The position numbers and the translations under genes were made by a program. Source: Podospora comata (Eukaryota > Ascomycota > Sordariomycetes > Sordariales > Podosporaceae). From it: a DNA stretch of 64,000 nt. The stretch's first letter is position 1; each line of letters starts with the position of its first letter. Location of the stretch: positions 372,001 through 436,000 of the forward strand of contig CP071494.1 in assembly GCA_017354895.1 (NCBI GenBank), read 5' to 3'. Shown here piece by piece: positions 11,594-22,913 of this stretch. The notes beneath the pieces are model-generated. The model saw nothing but the letters and a program-made list of their open reading frames with translations, ran no database searches and was not told the DNA's origin.

Positions 11594-12439
11594 ATGAAGT
11601 CCACCACCCTTCTCGCCAGTCTATTGGCATCTGTTGCCCTCGCCCAGCCTCACCATGGCGGCCACGGCCACCTCCACCGCAGAAAGGCCCATCATGACAA
11701 GCGTGCCATCGTGACCGAGTGGGTGACCGAGACTGTCCACGAAACTGTGACGGTTCTCATCGACGAGAGCACCACCGAGGTCATCCTACCCACCAAGCCT
11801 GCTGCTGCCGAAGTCAAGGTGTCGGACCTCCCTGAGCCCCGTCCTGGCCAATTCTTCGAGAGCCTAAAGTCCAAGTCATCAGTGGCCCCCGTCACATCAG
11901 TGGCACCACCCCCTCCCCCTCCTCCACCTGTTGTCGTGGAGCCAACTCCTACTCCTTCTCCCCCTCCCCCACCTGCTCCTGTTCAGGCTCCTCCTCCTGT
12001 CCAGGCCCCTCCTCCTGTCCAGGCCCCTCCTCCTGTTCAAGCCCCTGCTCCCCCCCCGGCGAACAACAGCCCCCCCGCTGCCAAAGGTGGCAGCGAATCC
12101 GGCTCCAGCTCCAAACCCAGCGGCGAAGTTCACAACGGCGATCTCACCTACTACGATCTCGGACTTGGTGCCTGCGGCTTCGATGACAGCGGGCTCGACC
12201 ACACTGACAACATTGTTGCACTCTCTCACTTGATGATGGGGACTCAGTCCAACGGCAACCCCTACTGCGACAAGACCATCACCGTCAAGGTCGGCAGCAA
12301 GACCGTCCAGGCCCGTGTCCGCGACAAGTGCATGGGCTGCGAGCGGGAGGCCATCGACTGCTCCGAGAAGATGTTCTTGGAGCTGTTTGGCTCGTTGGAG
12401 GCCGGCAGAAGGCCAGTCGAGTGGTGGTTCAACAACTAA
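11594..12439 (+). CDS. Secreted RlpA/expansin-like double-psi beta-barrel protein
   Basis: A single-exon gene of 281 residues. Signal peptide about 1-17 ([17 protein letters not shown]), then a His-rich stretch ending in a possible Kex2 site (KR at 36-37), a short Thr/Val-rich segment, a Pro-rich linker (about 97-165) with three QAPPPV units, and a C-terminal domain from about residue 178. That domain reads [40 protein letters not shown] and PVEWWF, which is the six-stranded double-psi beta-barrel of the RlpA-like/Asp f 7-type family. Such fungal proteins are wall-associated or extracellular; proven catalytic activity is generally lacking. The paired cysteines probably form disulfides. The family call is strong, the biological role unknown. 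Confidence 0.87.
   Translation: MKSTTLLASLLASVALAQPHHGGHGHLHRRKAHHDKRAIVTEWVTETVHETVTVLIDESTTEVILPTKPAAAEVKVSDLPEPRPGQFFESLKSKSSVAPVTSVAPPPPPPPPVVVEPTPTPSPPPPPAPVQAPPPVQAPPPVQAPPPVQAPAPPPANNSPPAAKGGSESGSSSKPSGEVHNGDLTYYDLGLGACGFDDSGLDHTDNIVALSHLMMGTQSNGNPYCDKTITVKVGSKTVQARVRDKCMGCEREAIDCSEKMFLELFGSLEAGRRPVEWWFNN
11984..12037 (+). repeat. Coding minisatellite, three 18-bp units
   Basis: Three adjacent near-identical 18-bp units each encode QAPPPV in the Pro-rich linker of the secreted beta-barrel protein, with a diverged fourth unit (QAPAPP) after them. Such coding repeats may change copy number between strains. Confidence 0.9.
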
Positions 12440-13308
12440 GAGACTCGCTCCAGTTTCGTATCTTGCACAACCTATCCGGCTGGCTGGTGGAGGTGCTGGT
12501 ATATATAAAACAAAGACGACAAGTTGGACACTTGGAGATCATGTGATGCCGTAACGACTATTTGCCCTTTTTTTCTTGCAACCGAAAAAACAAAAACCAA
12601 CAGATCATTATTCGCCTCAGCCATTTTGGGTATTTTTTTAGAAGGGAAAAAAGGAGCAAAAGGATTGGAGACTTCGGCGGGCTTGTATCATTTTCCCACT
12701 CTAGGCTTATGAGTGTCGGAAAGAATGAATCAGTTGTGATACTTTCAAGCTTGTTGCCTCCGATTCTAAACCGGACCGGAGCGTAACACAGCAAAACAAG
12801 ACCTGGTCGCGTTGGGGAAAATCACTTTTGGGTTTGGTTTTCTATTAGAAGGATACCTATATAGACTTGCTTCTTCTTGTATATACCAACTTTTATCTTT
12901 CGTCTTCTTTTCCAACTAATCAACGACCTTACGAGTCGAGGAATTATACTAACCTCTTTTTAACTGGACGCTTTCCGTGACATGGAAACCCCAGTGTCAA
13001 CCCATCTACATATCAATGAGGGATAGCTTCTGCGCAATGGCGTCTTTCGCATCGAGACTGGCAAATCCTACCATGCAGTGAGTGTAACACTGTCTCGTTC
13101 TCGAGGGTTGGTTATTTGTGCTACCGAACCTAGGAGACAATTTCCCGGGCACAAGAGGTCAATGTTTCTGACAAAAACTCAAATGTAATAATAATTAAAC
13201 AGTCGTGACCGACCAATGCCCCAAGGCTACGAAAATCGCCCGCCCAATCAACAAAACATATGTACTGTCATCCTCACGTATATATACCCCACCCAGTCCA
13301 TTCAAACC
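12440..13308. other. Convergent intergenic region, 3' UTRs
   Basis: AT-rich 3' flank between the convergent beta-barrel and CCZ1 genes. No ORF above 80 codons with protein-like composition and no RNA gene is seen. Confidence 0.5.
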
Positions 13309-15868
13309 TCACCGATTCAAGCTCAACAACGCCTCAATATACCTCCTCGTATCAACCCCAATCCCCTGAGCCAACTTGGTCGCCCCATCCCCCCACCCTC
13401 CTCCCCCTCCTTCCCCTCCACCGGCACTCCCACTGGCAATATAAGATGTACTCACCCCCCTCAACCCTCCCCCGCCATGATCACTAGCCTGCCGGATAAG
13501 TATAATCTCCTTTGTCACACCAACCTCCCCCCTCTGTCCACCCTCCTCACTACCACCGCCATCAGAGGAGCCATGGCCATCCACCCACCCTGTGATCGTC
13601 GCCGTGCCGGTGGTGCTTGTCGCCGTGGTGATAGTAGGCGTCAAACTGCCGTCGGTGCTCTTGCTGCTCCGTTCCAGGATCCTGGTCCAGACTATCCACC
13701 ACCCCCGGCTGGTCTTGCACGTCCGTTCAAACTCTGACAGATCGTCTCGCGTGTTGCTGTACACGTTGAGAATCTGGTTGTGGGTGTTGAGGGACTCCAC
13801 ACGGGTCCAAGCACCTGGTTTCTTAACGCCATGCGCCGTTACCGATACTGGCTCGGGAATGTTGGGGATGGTGGAATGGATCGTGAGCAGCTTGGGGTCC
13901 CAGACCAAGTCATAAATCTGAGCTGTCGCCGCAGCACCACCGACGTCTGGTCGCTCGGGCCGGTATGCTGTGGAGGACAGCAATGGTTTGTGCAGGGGGG
14001 CAAGTTGGGTGTGTAGCGATCTGTACATGCCGTCCCAGGCCAACGAGTCGGTTCGGAGCTGGAATAAGAATATATAGATGAAGGGTCGGTTGGCATATAC
14101 CACCACCCGTAGCTTCTTGGTCTTGTTACGATCTTGGCTGTCGAATTCAGTGTTGGAGGTATCCGCGGGCTGGCCCTCCTTACCAGAAACGCCTTCCTCA
14201 GCTAGCTCAGTGTTTTGGCTGCCCAGGTCCTTGGTCATCTTTGACTCTGGCTTATCCTCGCCCTCTTTCTCAAGCTCGACGGTGAGGGTGCGCAAGAGAG
14301 TTCTCGAGTTGGGGTCGGCTGCATCTGCTGGGTCTTGGGCGTCTGGATCGTCCTCCTTACTCGTTGGTTCCTCGATATCACCCATAAGCCCAATGAGATA
14401 GCGGCCGGTGCTAAGAGAAGGCTGTCGTGATTTGGGAGCCTCTTCCGAAGTGGGAATCTGCTGTTCGCTGGCCTCAGCGGCTGGGGCTTCTTGTTCCGCA
14501 GCTGGAGTGGTTTCCGTGATCCTTTTCCCAGTCAGAGACCAAGATGTCCCGTATCCCATCTTCATGTACCCAAAAAGTGTATCCATACCGCCCTTTCCTG
14601 CTTCATCGGCACCCTTTGAAGATTCACCACTACTTCCAGAAGATGCAGCCTGTTGTTGTTGTTGCTTGCCCTCCTTAGCAGCAGCGGCAGCCTTCCTTCC
14701 AGCAGCTCTTCTCCTTCTCGCAGCCTGTGATCGAGTCGCAGTAGGGCTGTCGTTCACTCCATATGCATTCTCCCCAAACATATACATATCTTCCATCCAG
14801 AATGTCAGGGCCCTCAAGGAATTCCTGGACAGCGCTCCAGTCCCGAGAAAAACCGCTCCATCTTCCGCTCCAGGTTCAATTCCATTCCCAAGCCACTTTT
14901 CATCTTCCTCATTATCCTGCTCATCTTCAGAAGAAGCCTTTCCATATCTTCCGACGACCAAGTCAACCAGCCCTTCTGTTCTTTCGACCAACCCTTCCAA
15001 TACTTCCCTCTCCCCGCTGCCCCTTTCTTCCTCCCCAACTCCGATCCCCAGCTCTCCACAGGCAGCAATCTTGATACCCCCAAACACGGCGCACGCCGGA
15101 TTTCCGTGGAGCATCACATTCCAGGTACTGAGAAACAGATCCCAGTACCGCCCCAATACCGCCACAAACTTTTGCCTCTGTGTCTTGACAAACAGGGCCG
15201 AAAGCGAGCTAGCATGATGCAGCAAAAACACCGAATGTGCCCTCAGTAAATTCTGCAATAACAGCGACGTAGGCTTCACTTCCCTGGAGCTATACTCCAT
15301 CTTCCTTTCCGCCCCTGCCTCCCCAGTACTAGCAGAAGGCAGCTGCGTAAGATCAATCGACTATCCCGCTCATCTTGTCAGTAACACACTTCACCTCCCC
15401 ATGCCAGGCAAAAAAAAAAAGTAAAAAACTCACAGCCAAAATCCACCACCCCGGCTCCAACTCATACACCACCACCCTCCTCCTCTCCGTCTCAATCCCC
15501 TCCACCGCCTTTCCCCCCGCAAAACCCCTACTAAACTCCACCATCCCCTGCGCCAGCCCAACCTGCCTCAACCTCTCATTCCTAATCTCCCTTGACACCT
15601 GCTGCTCCATCCCACCAGTCGAAGATCGATGCCGTCTCCTCCTCTTTTTCAAACTCCCACCCTGCGACGAGGCATGCTGCTCGTTCAGCGAGGCATAATA
15701 CACAATCTGGTCATTGACGCTGTTCTCATCATCGCCGCCGCCAGACCGCGAAGACAAGCTTGGGTTGTAAATCGCCAGAAACCCAAGCTGGGCCGGGATG
15801 ATGGACGGTGCCCCCGCCGGTGGTGAGATGATGGGAGGTGGCAGGAGGGAGGGGGGTGGTGCTGCCAT
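13309..15868 (-). CDS. CCZ1: Vacuolar fusion protein Ccz1 (Mon1-Ccz1 Rab7 GEF subunit)
   Basis: Two exons, 15434-15868 and 13309-15360, joined phase 0 by a 73-bp intron with GTGAGT donor and CTGAC branch; 828 residues. Ccz1 pairs with Mon1 to form the guanine-nucleotide exchange factor for the Rab7 GTPase Ypt7 on late endosomes, vacuoles and autophagosomes. The N-terminus carries the first longin-like domain: PAQLGFLAIYNPSL, DQIVYYASL, GLAQGMVEFSRGF, RVVVYELEPGWWILASIDLTQLP across the splice junction. The second half has RVVVYANRPFIYIFLFQLRTDSLAWDGMYRSLHTQLAPL. Fungal Ccz1 carries long low-complexity insertions, here acidic (residues about 240-520) and Gly/Ser/Thr-rich near the C-terminus. 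The end IGVDTRRYIEALLSLNR is helical. The identification is good although divergence in this family is high. Confidence 0.86.
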
Positions 15869-16965
15869 TTTTTCTCTCTTTCTATTTTGGTTTTCTTGAG
15901 GACCCAAAAGCCGGTGCGCGGCGGTATAAGTTGAAAGATGATATATAACAAATCCCCAGTCTAGAAAGCCAGAGGGAGACAAAATGGGAGGTTAGGTAAG
16001 ATAAGTTAGATACCGTCAGAGGTACTTGGGATCGCTTTACCCCGCCGGGCCTGGCCTGATGACAAGTCAGCACCTGTCGATGTTGACAGGGCGGGTCCAA
16101 ATTGAAGAAATGGCAAGTTGCGCTTCCCCTCAAAACGGAGATAAATGGCAAGAGCACTTGACGAGACCCTCACAAGTGAGGGATGCTAGGTTGGGTGCAC
16201 ACTGTGCATATTGTTAGGGGAACGGCGCCGAAGGAGTGTCGTCATAGCGAGCGCCAATTGGCTGACCTCTATCTACACTGTGGAGATCCCCGTACTGTGG
16301 AGAACCGTCCACATATAGTATCGGCGCGTCCGACACTAACAAACGATGGGAGCGTTGGCCGGTTCAAAAACGGTCAATAGCAAAACAGAGGCCAAGTCAT
16401 GATACTTGAAATTTAATTCTTGTCATCAAATATGACTGACTGTACACGCTAGAAGAACATATACTCAAGTCCCCTCGCAAACCAAACATGCCCGCCCACC
16501 CAAGAACTCCGATTCACAGCGCCTCTCTCACTGACCTGAGAACCAAAAGCGCCCCTTGGATACCTTATCCACCCTTATGCAACAGAACACCTCCTACCCG
16601 GCCCAAATGCATGTTGTGTGTGTGTATTGTCCACCTGCCATCCATCGAACCTGCGATACAAAACCCAACAAGCACGCCGAATTAATCCCCATAAAACAAA
16701 ACAAGAAACGAAAAAGAACACGAAGAAGGAAAGTACAAGAGGTCATGACGCGTAGAGGCATCTCAGTTAGTACACCTCGTTCGGGTATCATGCGCACCCG
16801 ACAATGTTGAATAGAAATTAAAGCCGAGGTCGTAGTGCACCCCTTTGACGATGCTGAAAAAAATAATCCCGAAAAGCACAGGATTGCGTAAATAATGACA
16901 AAATACAACCGTCGGCGGCGATGGGGCGGTTACGTAAAAAAAAAGCTTGGAAAACGCCAAACTTT
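15869..16965. other. Intergenic region, CCZ1 promoter and MAF1 3' flank
   Basis: Both neighbours are on the minus strand, so this holds the CCZ1 promoter at the left and MAF1 3' sequence at the right. No ORF with protein-like features, tRNA or repeat is seen. Confidence 0.5.
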
Positions 16966-18079
16966 TTAGACGTCAATTTCCATCCTCGAAGCGATGTCCT
17001 CGCTCACACCCCGCCCGAAGTGGCTGTCGTCAGCAGCCAGGTCGAGGTCGTCATCGTAATCATAGTCGTCGTCGTCGTCGTAGTGGTATGAGACGTCGCC
17101 GTCGGCATCGCGGTTCCATATTAAACCGTCATCCATGTCATCGTCACTGATTTCGATCCGCTCGGCGACTCTATCGCCTAGCCAGAAGATGGCTCGCTTG
17201 TTCGCGCCAACAGTGTCATCATCCTGATTGTCGGCCCACGACTGGGTGCTTCCCCGCGACAGGAGGGCATGCGGTCTGACACTGGGGCTCTGGCTCATGA
17301 CAGGCACGCCTCTAACGTGAATGTAGCAGACTCTCTTCAAGGCCTTGTTGAAGAAGAAGTAGTGGAAGGCCCAGATGGCACCCTCATCGTCCTCAAAGGG
17401 GTCATTGGCGGGTTGGTATGAGAAGATGCTGCACTCCTTCAGATCCATCTCCTGGTCGATCAACGACCACATCTCAGGGCCCCAAGGTGGGGATGGTGAG
17501 ACGCCCGTGTCAAACTCGGACACCTTGGAGGACGGGGAGTCGTAAGCGGCCATTGGGTCGAGGAAGTTGGTGTTTGGTCGCACGCTGCGGAGTGTGTTGT
17601 CAATGTGGGTCATGACGGAGCGCAAGACATTCTCGCGCTTGAAATCGCCCGGGCGGAGAACCTTGGAGAAGTCATAATCAGTGTGCGATGCGTTGAGGGT
17701 CGCGATAAGGTAGGCGAAGGTGCGCCGGTTCGACACCTCGTTTAGGGAGCCAAAGGGCGAGGAGCGCTCCAGGTTAAGACTCGCTGCCATTGAACTGCGC
17801 CGAGGTGGGGAAAGGCTTGCGTCGAACTTGAGAAGGGCGGCATGTTGTGACTCGAGGGATTGGGAGATATTCTTGTAGAGCTTCTTGTCCGAACCGGCGG
17901 CCTTGGTCGTGTAAAGATCACAGCTGCCTTGTATGTGACAATCGGGTGTATCAAAGTTGAGGGCGCTCGTCACTTTGTCGAACGCTGGGAGAGATAGGTA
18001 CTGTCGCGGCTTGTCAGCTCGCTGCCCTGGCATAAACGGCAACTATGATGTCAAGTGTCCACAGCACGCATACCTTCAT
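16966..18079 (-). CDS. MAF1: Maf1, negative regulator of RNA polymerase III
   Basis: Two exons: a 6-bp first exon (18074-18079, MK) and 16966-18000, with a 73-bp GTATGC...CAG intron and a CTGAC branch site; 346 residues. Splicing restores the Maf1 N-terminus MKYLSLPAFDKVTSALNF. Maf1 binds and represses RNA polymerase III when dephosphorylated under stress or poor nutrition. Conserved box A is at the N-terminus; boxes B/C appear as PEMWSLIDQEMDLKECSIFSYQP, then WAFHYFFFNKALKRVCYIHVRG. Between them lie Ser-rich segments likely to carry PKA/TOR phosphosites (SPPRRSSMAAS). The tail ends in a strongly acidic run of Asp and Tyr (about 300-330). Fungal Maf1 proteins are typically 300-400 residues, so the gene looks complete. 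Confidence 0.93.
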
Positions 18080-19629
18080 TTTGGAAGCTGATAGCGGTGG
18101 GAAGCAGACTTTGCAAAGTGTGATATCTTGGGGAGATGTGCTCTGGAAAAGGTAGCCCTATCTTGCGGGGGCATCAAGACGGGAACGTATCGTAAGATGG
18201 AGATGCGGAAGGTTGCCGGATGGGCGCAGCGCGTGACCAACCAGGCGGAGTGGTGTGAATTGTGGGTAATGTTGACGGATCTGGGATGCTGAGCAGCTGT
18301 CCTGTTGTTGACGTGATGCTTCGAAAAACTGATGAAAAGGCCGAGAAACTGAGAGATGGCTTCGGGAGGAAGTGGTGCGCAATCCTGGGAATGTCGCAGA
18401 AGACTGCCTGTGTTGTGTGTGGTCACTGATAAAGAACAAAGAGCCAAGTTTCGGCGGGGGTGGTGTGGTGTTAGTGAGTTGCCGGGGACGATGCGATACG
18501 ATGATGCGATATGGCTCGGCGCCAGATGCTGGCTGATTCGTGATCAAAGGCACGTTTGAGAAACGCCTTTTGCACAGTTGAAACCCAGAAAGAGGGGAAG
18601 TGGAAAGCAGGAAAAGAAACTGGTTGCTGTTTTAGTCGAGTGTCTTTCAGCTGGCGGTCTGGGTCGGTGTTCGAGGTGCTGCATCATCTGGCCGCTGGCT
18701 CTGCCCACGTTGGCTTGGCCTGACCTGGCCCAGGTAGCGTAATCCCGGTTTCGGGCGGGCACGGGGGTAAATGATCGGCAGTCCCAGGTCCTCCACCACC
18801 CCTTCCCCCTTTTCCGAACCTGGCACTTCCGTCATCATGCTGTCAACCATGAACGAATGGGAAACTCTCTTGTAACCACGGGCTGAATCTGTGAATAGCA
18901 TCAGGTATAGGAATCGCAATCACATCTCAGCATCTCCCAACAAACCCTTCAAACACATGGTCGCAATGCGGGTGACAGATTCAAGTAGGGTTGGTGGAGC
19001 GCCTTGGTAGCGTTCCAATGTTGTAGTTATTAGTAAGTCGAACTGACGTGTGCCGGGTGCTTGCTGGTCTCCTCCAAATGCATTCCCGAGGATGACCTGT
19101 GCGTTGCATGCAGTCCTTCTTTGCGGACCAGCACCGACAGACAGCCAAGTTATCTACACAATGCCCATATCTAATATCTAAGGATGGAGTTTGCTCCCTC
19201 CTCATGGGTAAATGTAGCCTAGCCCAATGCCTTCCCGCTGTTGCCGCCTGCCACGGCCTGCCATGGTCTGCTTCTTTGCAGCCGGTCTGTTCCTGCCTAT
19301 AGCCATCATCATTTCCGTGTCCGTGCTGTATTTATTGTGGTAACCGTCTTCGTCGCCTTCGGTTTGTTGGTTTGTTCGTCTTTCCTTCGTCGTCATCTAG
19401 GGGGTATCATGCCGCGTCCGCCGCCTGTTTCACAGGATTCCTGCCTCTTTGAGAGCCTTCTCGAGCTCTTCCGAAGTCTGTGTCGCATGTGTAAGCCAGC
19501 GCACTCAGTCAAGTCATGTATGATCTTTGTGTCGCCGGTGCACAGTTTGAGGGAGGGACCTGCTGCCCAAAGTGGAAAGGGTGGGTGAATCCGTGGAGAG
19601 AAAGAGGTGCAAGTGATGATGCCGATCCT
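18080..19629. other. Intergenic region, MAF1 promoter and APS1 3' side
   Basis: This contains the MAF1 5' flank and, at its right end, a stretch (19430-19477, minus) that may be an alternative last exon of the AP-1 sigma gene. Other ORFs look accidental. Confidence 0.5.
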
Positions 19630-20440
19630 CTACATGATCTTGGTGACCTCATCCTCGACCTGAGGGGATAGGGTTGACGTGTCAGTAAGATCACCAGACT
19701 TGGCCGCAATAAGGGACTCGCGTGGAATGCCGTGATGAGGAAAAGAAAGGGGAGGCATCTCTGCCAAGGAGTCAACGAGTGGTGGGGGAAAGAAACCAAC
19801 CTCCATGTCCTCAAGGGCATCCTGCTGGGAGATGCATCGCAGCACATTCTTCTTGCTGCTTTCCTGTAGTTCTCCCGCCAGCAATAGCTCGTCAAGGATG
19901 TAATAGGCTTTGGTGAAAGAGAAGATAATATCTAGCTCACACACATTGCCGTAGTACTTGTCCATCTGCTCAACATATCGGTGGATGATTTCGAGCGTGA
20001 TCAGTTCGTTGTCTTCGGAAGAGCAGCCGGCGATGAAGAAAAGGGAGGCATATCGGCGATAGACAATTTTGGTATCTGTTGATCATGCGGTCAGTATGCT
20101 GCCGAAAAAGATATCACCACTGGCATTCTTCAAAGTAGGCATGACACACCCTTGTACTCCAGAAAGTTGCACATCCGGGTTCGTCTGGCAAGAACAAGCT
20201 GTGAGACGTCCTTGACAATCTTGGCTTTGTCCTTTGGGGACAAGGTGGTGAACCACTTGGCCAGGCGCTACAGCTGAGGTTAGGATAGATGTTCGTTGAA
20301 GCGACCGTGATGTTGGAGACAATAAGAACTAACCACTTTGCCCTGGCGCGAAAGGAGGATGAGATAGCTGCAAACACGGTAATTAGCGCAAAGAGCCTGG
20401 ATGGCAGCACTGCAGGATAAACTGCCTACTTGATGGCCAT
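19630..20440 (-). CDS. APS1: AP-1 clathrin adaptor complex sigma (small) subunit
   Basis: Five exons: 20430-20440 (11 bp), 20334-20367, 20150-20267, 19801-20075 and 19630-19659; phases agree and give 155 residues. The product starts [20 protein letters not shown] and runs through [87 protein letters not shown] and [19 protein letters not shown], the longin-fold sigma signature. The RKAKW-type start and the [16 protein letters not shown] block match sigma-1 of AP-1, which sorts cargo between trans-Golgi and endosomes, better than AP-2 or AP-3 sigma. The last exon (VEDEVTKIM) is the least certain part; its donor GTTGGT is weak and a second candidate terminal exon lies further downstream at 19430-19477. 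The core identity is firm. Confidence 0.92.
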
Positions 20441-21614
20441 GATGAAGCTATTCAGACTTCACCGACTGGCGGGAAGTTGTGTAGGTCTGAGGGAGGAGTG
20501 GGTGTTGTCAGGATGGTCTTGGGGAAAGTCGGTTGGCATGCTTCCATGAACAAAGTCTCCTTGCTCCAACCATCTGGAAGGTCGGCCACGACTGGACGCT
20601 CGGCCTGGGGAAATTTGGCGCCTCCCCAATCGCCGATGATGAGTGCCTGAGGAACAAACTTGCAGCGCTTGGACCCCAATTTGGCGGGGCAATCCCTGGG
20701 CAGAGGAGCTTGGGCAGATCGCCCACTGGACATCTCGAACGCCTCACAAGTGGGATCGATGGTGGGCGTGGTGGGGTAGTATACCCGACTTTCCGTCAAG
20801 GTGTGGTTGTTCCGTCGTCACCGTCCTCGCCTTCATGGTCTGTGAAACCCTTTCAACAACTCATTAGAACTCCCAGTCTCGGCTCACTGAATAAGATATC
20901 TCTTCACCCAGCCAGTGCTCCTCGGGTGCACTGTGCAGCTTCGGCTTACAGCGGGTCAGACAACCTAGGAGCAGCAGAGTCTCGGTGGAAACAACTTCCT
21001 TATTCATCGCTCCTTGTCTGGGCTTTGAAAGCGTGGGTAGAGTTCCTGAAGGGACGGCCTGGGCATGGCATGTGGGAGGTTCTAGGTCCCTCCCCACGCT
21101 CCGCGACAGAGTCCGTTGATGAGGTGGGACGGGCTTTCATCCCACGCTCTCGAATCACAAGGTCAATATTGAACAGTCTGCTCCCATCATTACTACTCCC
21201 TGTTGAAGCTGGTTCGATTTCCGCTTTGGGTACATCAATCCGGCTCTTCGAGAGAGGTACATATACTAGACCTCTCCCAGTCCTTCAGGGCACACTTTCC
21301 TATATAATCACGCCTCATGAATATTCAACCGTTTGTTACTCCCCAGCGTACATTCTCACATCACCAACACACATATTGACGAAGCAAGCTGGCGGGGCTC
21401 CGGTTGTTCTGACATGAATCATTAATAATTCATTGGAACCCCACTAAGAGAGAATGCCTGCTGCGTTCGCGCTGTGCCATCCTCGAAATCTTCAACCTTT
21501 GCTCTTCTCTCTATGCGATTTCTAAAACTGTTCTACTTGCTCCTGGTGGACACCGGACAATCAATTTGGTTATTCCTGACCGGAAGAAAGAAACGACTTG
21601 GGGGAAAGCGAACC
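20441..21614. promoter_or_regulatory. Divergent promoter region between APS1 and the glutamate-cysteine ligase modifier gene
   Basis: 1.17 kb between divergent starts. It contains an imperfect 18-bp palindrome at 21415-21432 (arms TGAAT and ATTCA around ATTAAT) directly followed by ATTGG (CCAAT on the other strand), about 180 bp before the start at 21615. A 294-codon plus-strand ORF (20533-21417) crosses the region but is not convincing as a gene. Confidence 0.5.
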
Positions 21615-22743
21615 ATGGCAAAGCTGATACTCTCTACCGGGTAACACTCGACCTCCCCATTTCTCCCCATCCCATCCCTCCCACTTCCCTTCCCTTGCCG
21701 CGCTGGCGCTGTGACCGTGTCGCATGAGAGTGGCTGCTGATTGCGTGATTTGGCATCTATCTAGGAACATCGTCTCGGGCGGCCCCTCCATCATCCGCAA
21801 GCCGGGCGCATATCGATCCAACCTTGAACTCACCAATTCGCTCCGAAGCAACTTCCTGGCCGCACAGGAGGATTACGCTACCGCCGCCGCCGCCGACGAC
21901 GAAGCCCAGGACGGGAAGCTACATGCTAACGGCGGAGTCGAAAATGGCGCAGCGAAGAGCAATGGCAATGCGCTGCACGTAAACACAGAGACGGGCGGAC
22001 GCCCTCCAGTATCGGTCTGGACTGCCGAAGAGGATGGCACCCTGTATGTACCCCGCATCGATTGGTCAGAGGCGGGCCTGCAGGAGGAGCCGTCGCAATA
22101 CAGCATCACGGTCAAGCTCTTTTTCTTGCCGTCTGCCTCTGTCGAAAGGCGGGTGCAGTTTGCAAAGGAGGCGCTGGACTTGGTGCTGAAGGAGCTGGAT
22201 GCGCCAGCTATCGACCTGCTGATTGTATCCTTCCCCGGCATGTCCTTTGAGGGCGACTGCGAATGGGAAGCCGACAGACACAACGCGGTTCAGGGCAACG
22301 ACGAGGAGGAGCTCGCAACTTGGGCGGCGATTGAGGGCTTGCACAGAGCTGGACTGGCCAAGAGCATCGGCCTGGCCGAGTTTGGCAGCGAGAAGCTCGC
22401 TCGCTTCCTCCAGAGGGTACAAGTCCGGCCGTCGGTCAACCAGATTAATATCAAGAACTGCTGCAATGTGCCACCACCACTCACGAAGTTGGCCAAGGAG
22501 GAAGGTATCGAGCTGCTGGCGCATAGCGACTGCATCGACATTCTTCCCGAGGGAACACTGAGGGAGCTGCTCGGCCAGGGGCTCGGTGGAGCTGGTATAC
22601 TCGCTGATCCAGAGACGGGAGCCGGTGGACTGAAGGGAGATTTAGCACCGCAATGGGTTGCCAAGTACACAGCCGTGGTGCGGGACCGGGGGGTGATTGA
22701 GAATAAGGGGTACTTTGCCGGTGCTGAGCTGACAGAAGGTTGA
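21615..22743 (+). CDS. GCLM: Glutamate-cysteine ligase modifier (regulatory) subunit, aldo-keto reductase fold
   Basis: Two exons, 21615-21640 and 21765-22743, joined through a GTAACA...TAG intron; 334 residues beginning MAKLILSTGNIVSGGPSIIRKPG. The modifier subunit binds the catalytic glutamate-cysteine ligase and raises its affinity for glutamate, controlling the first step of glutathione synthesis in the cytosol. It has the aldo-keto reductase barrel without oxidoreductase function. Visible blocks are LELTNSLRSNF, YSITVKLFFLPSASVERRVQFAKEALDLVLKELD, IDLLIVSFPGMSFEGD, WAAIEGLHRAGLAKSIGLAEFGSEKLARFL, VRPSVNQINIKNCCNVPPPLTKLAKEEGIELLAHSDC, and a C-terminal RDRGVIENKGYFAGAEL. The QINIKNCC and GIELLAHSDC blocks are characteristic of the GCLM family rather than ordinary reductases. 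A low-complexity acidic insertion (residues about 45-80) is fungal. The assignment is strong. Confidence 0.9.
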
Positions 22744-22913
22744 GACCGGAAGTAATCTAGAAATATTCTGGGGTTTACGTATGGGTGGTTATCTGCTCTT
22801 TTTTGGGTACTGGATCAGGCATGATATCAAGCGGAGTGTATGTATGTTACGACCAAGATGCATGTAGCGAGCAACGCTGTTTTTGTTTCCGTTTTTTCGT
22901 TGTGGTCCTTGTA

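Noticed and set aside
20533-21417. 294-codon plus-strand ORF between APS1 and the glutamate-cysteine ligase modifier gene
   Set aside because: Long by chance in GC-rich sequence; composition is irregular, other frames are open in the same place, and it would fill the only promoter space of two divergent genes.
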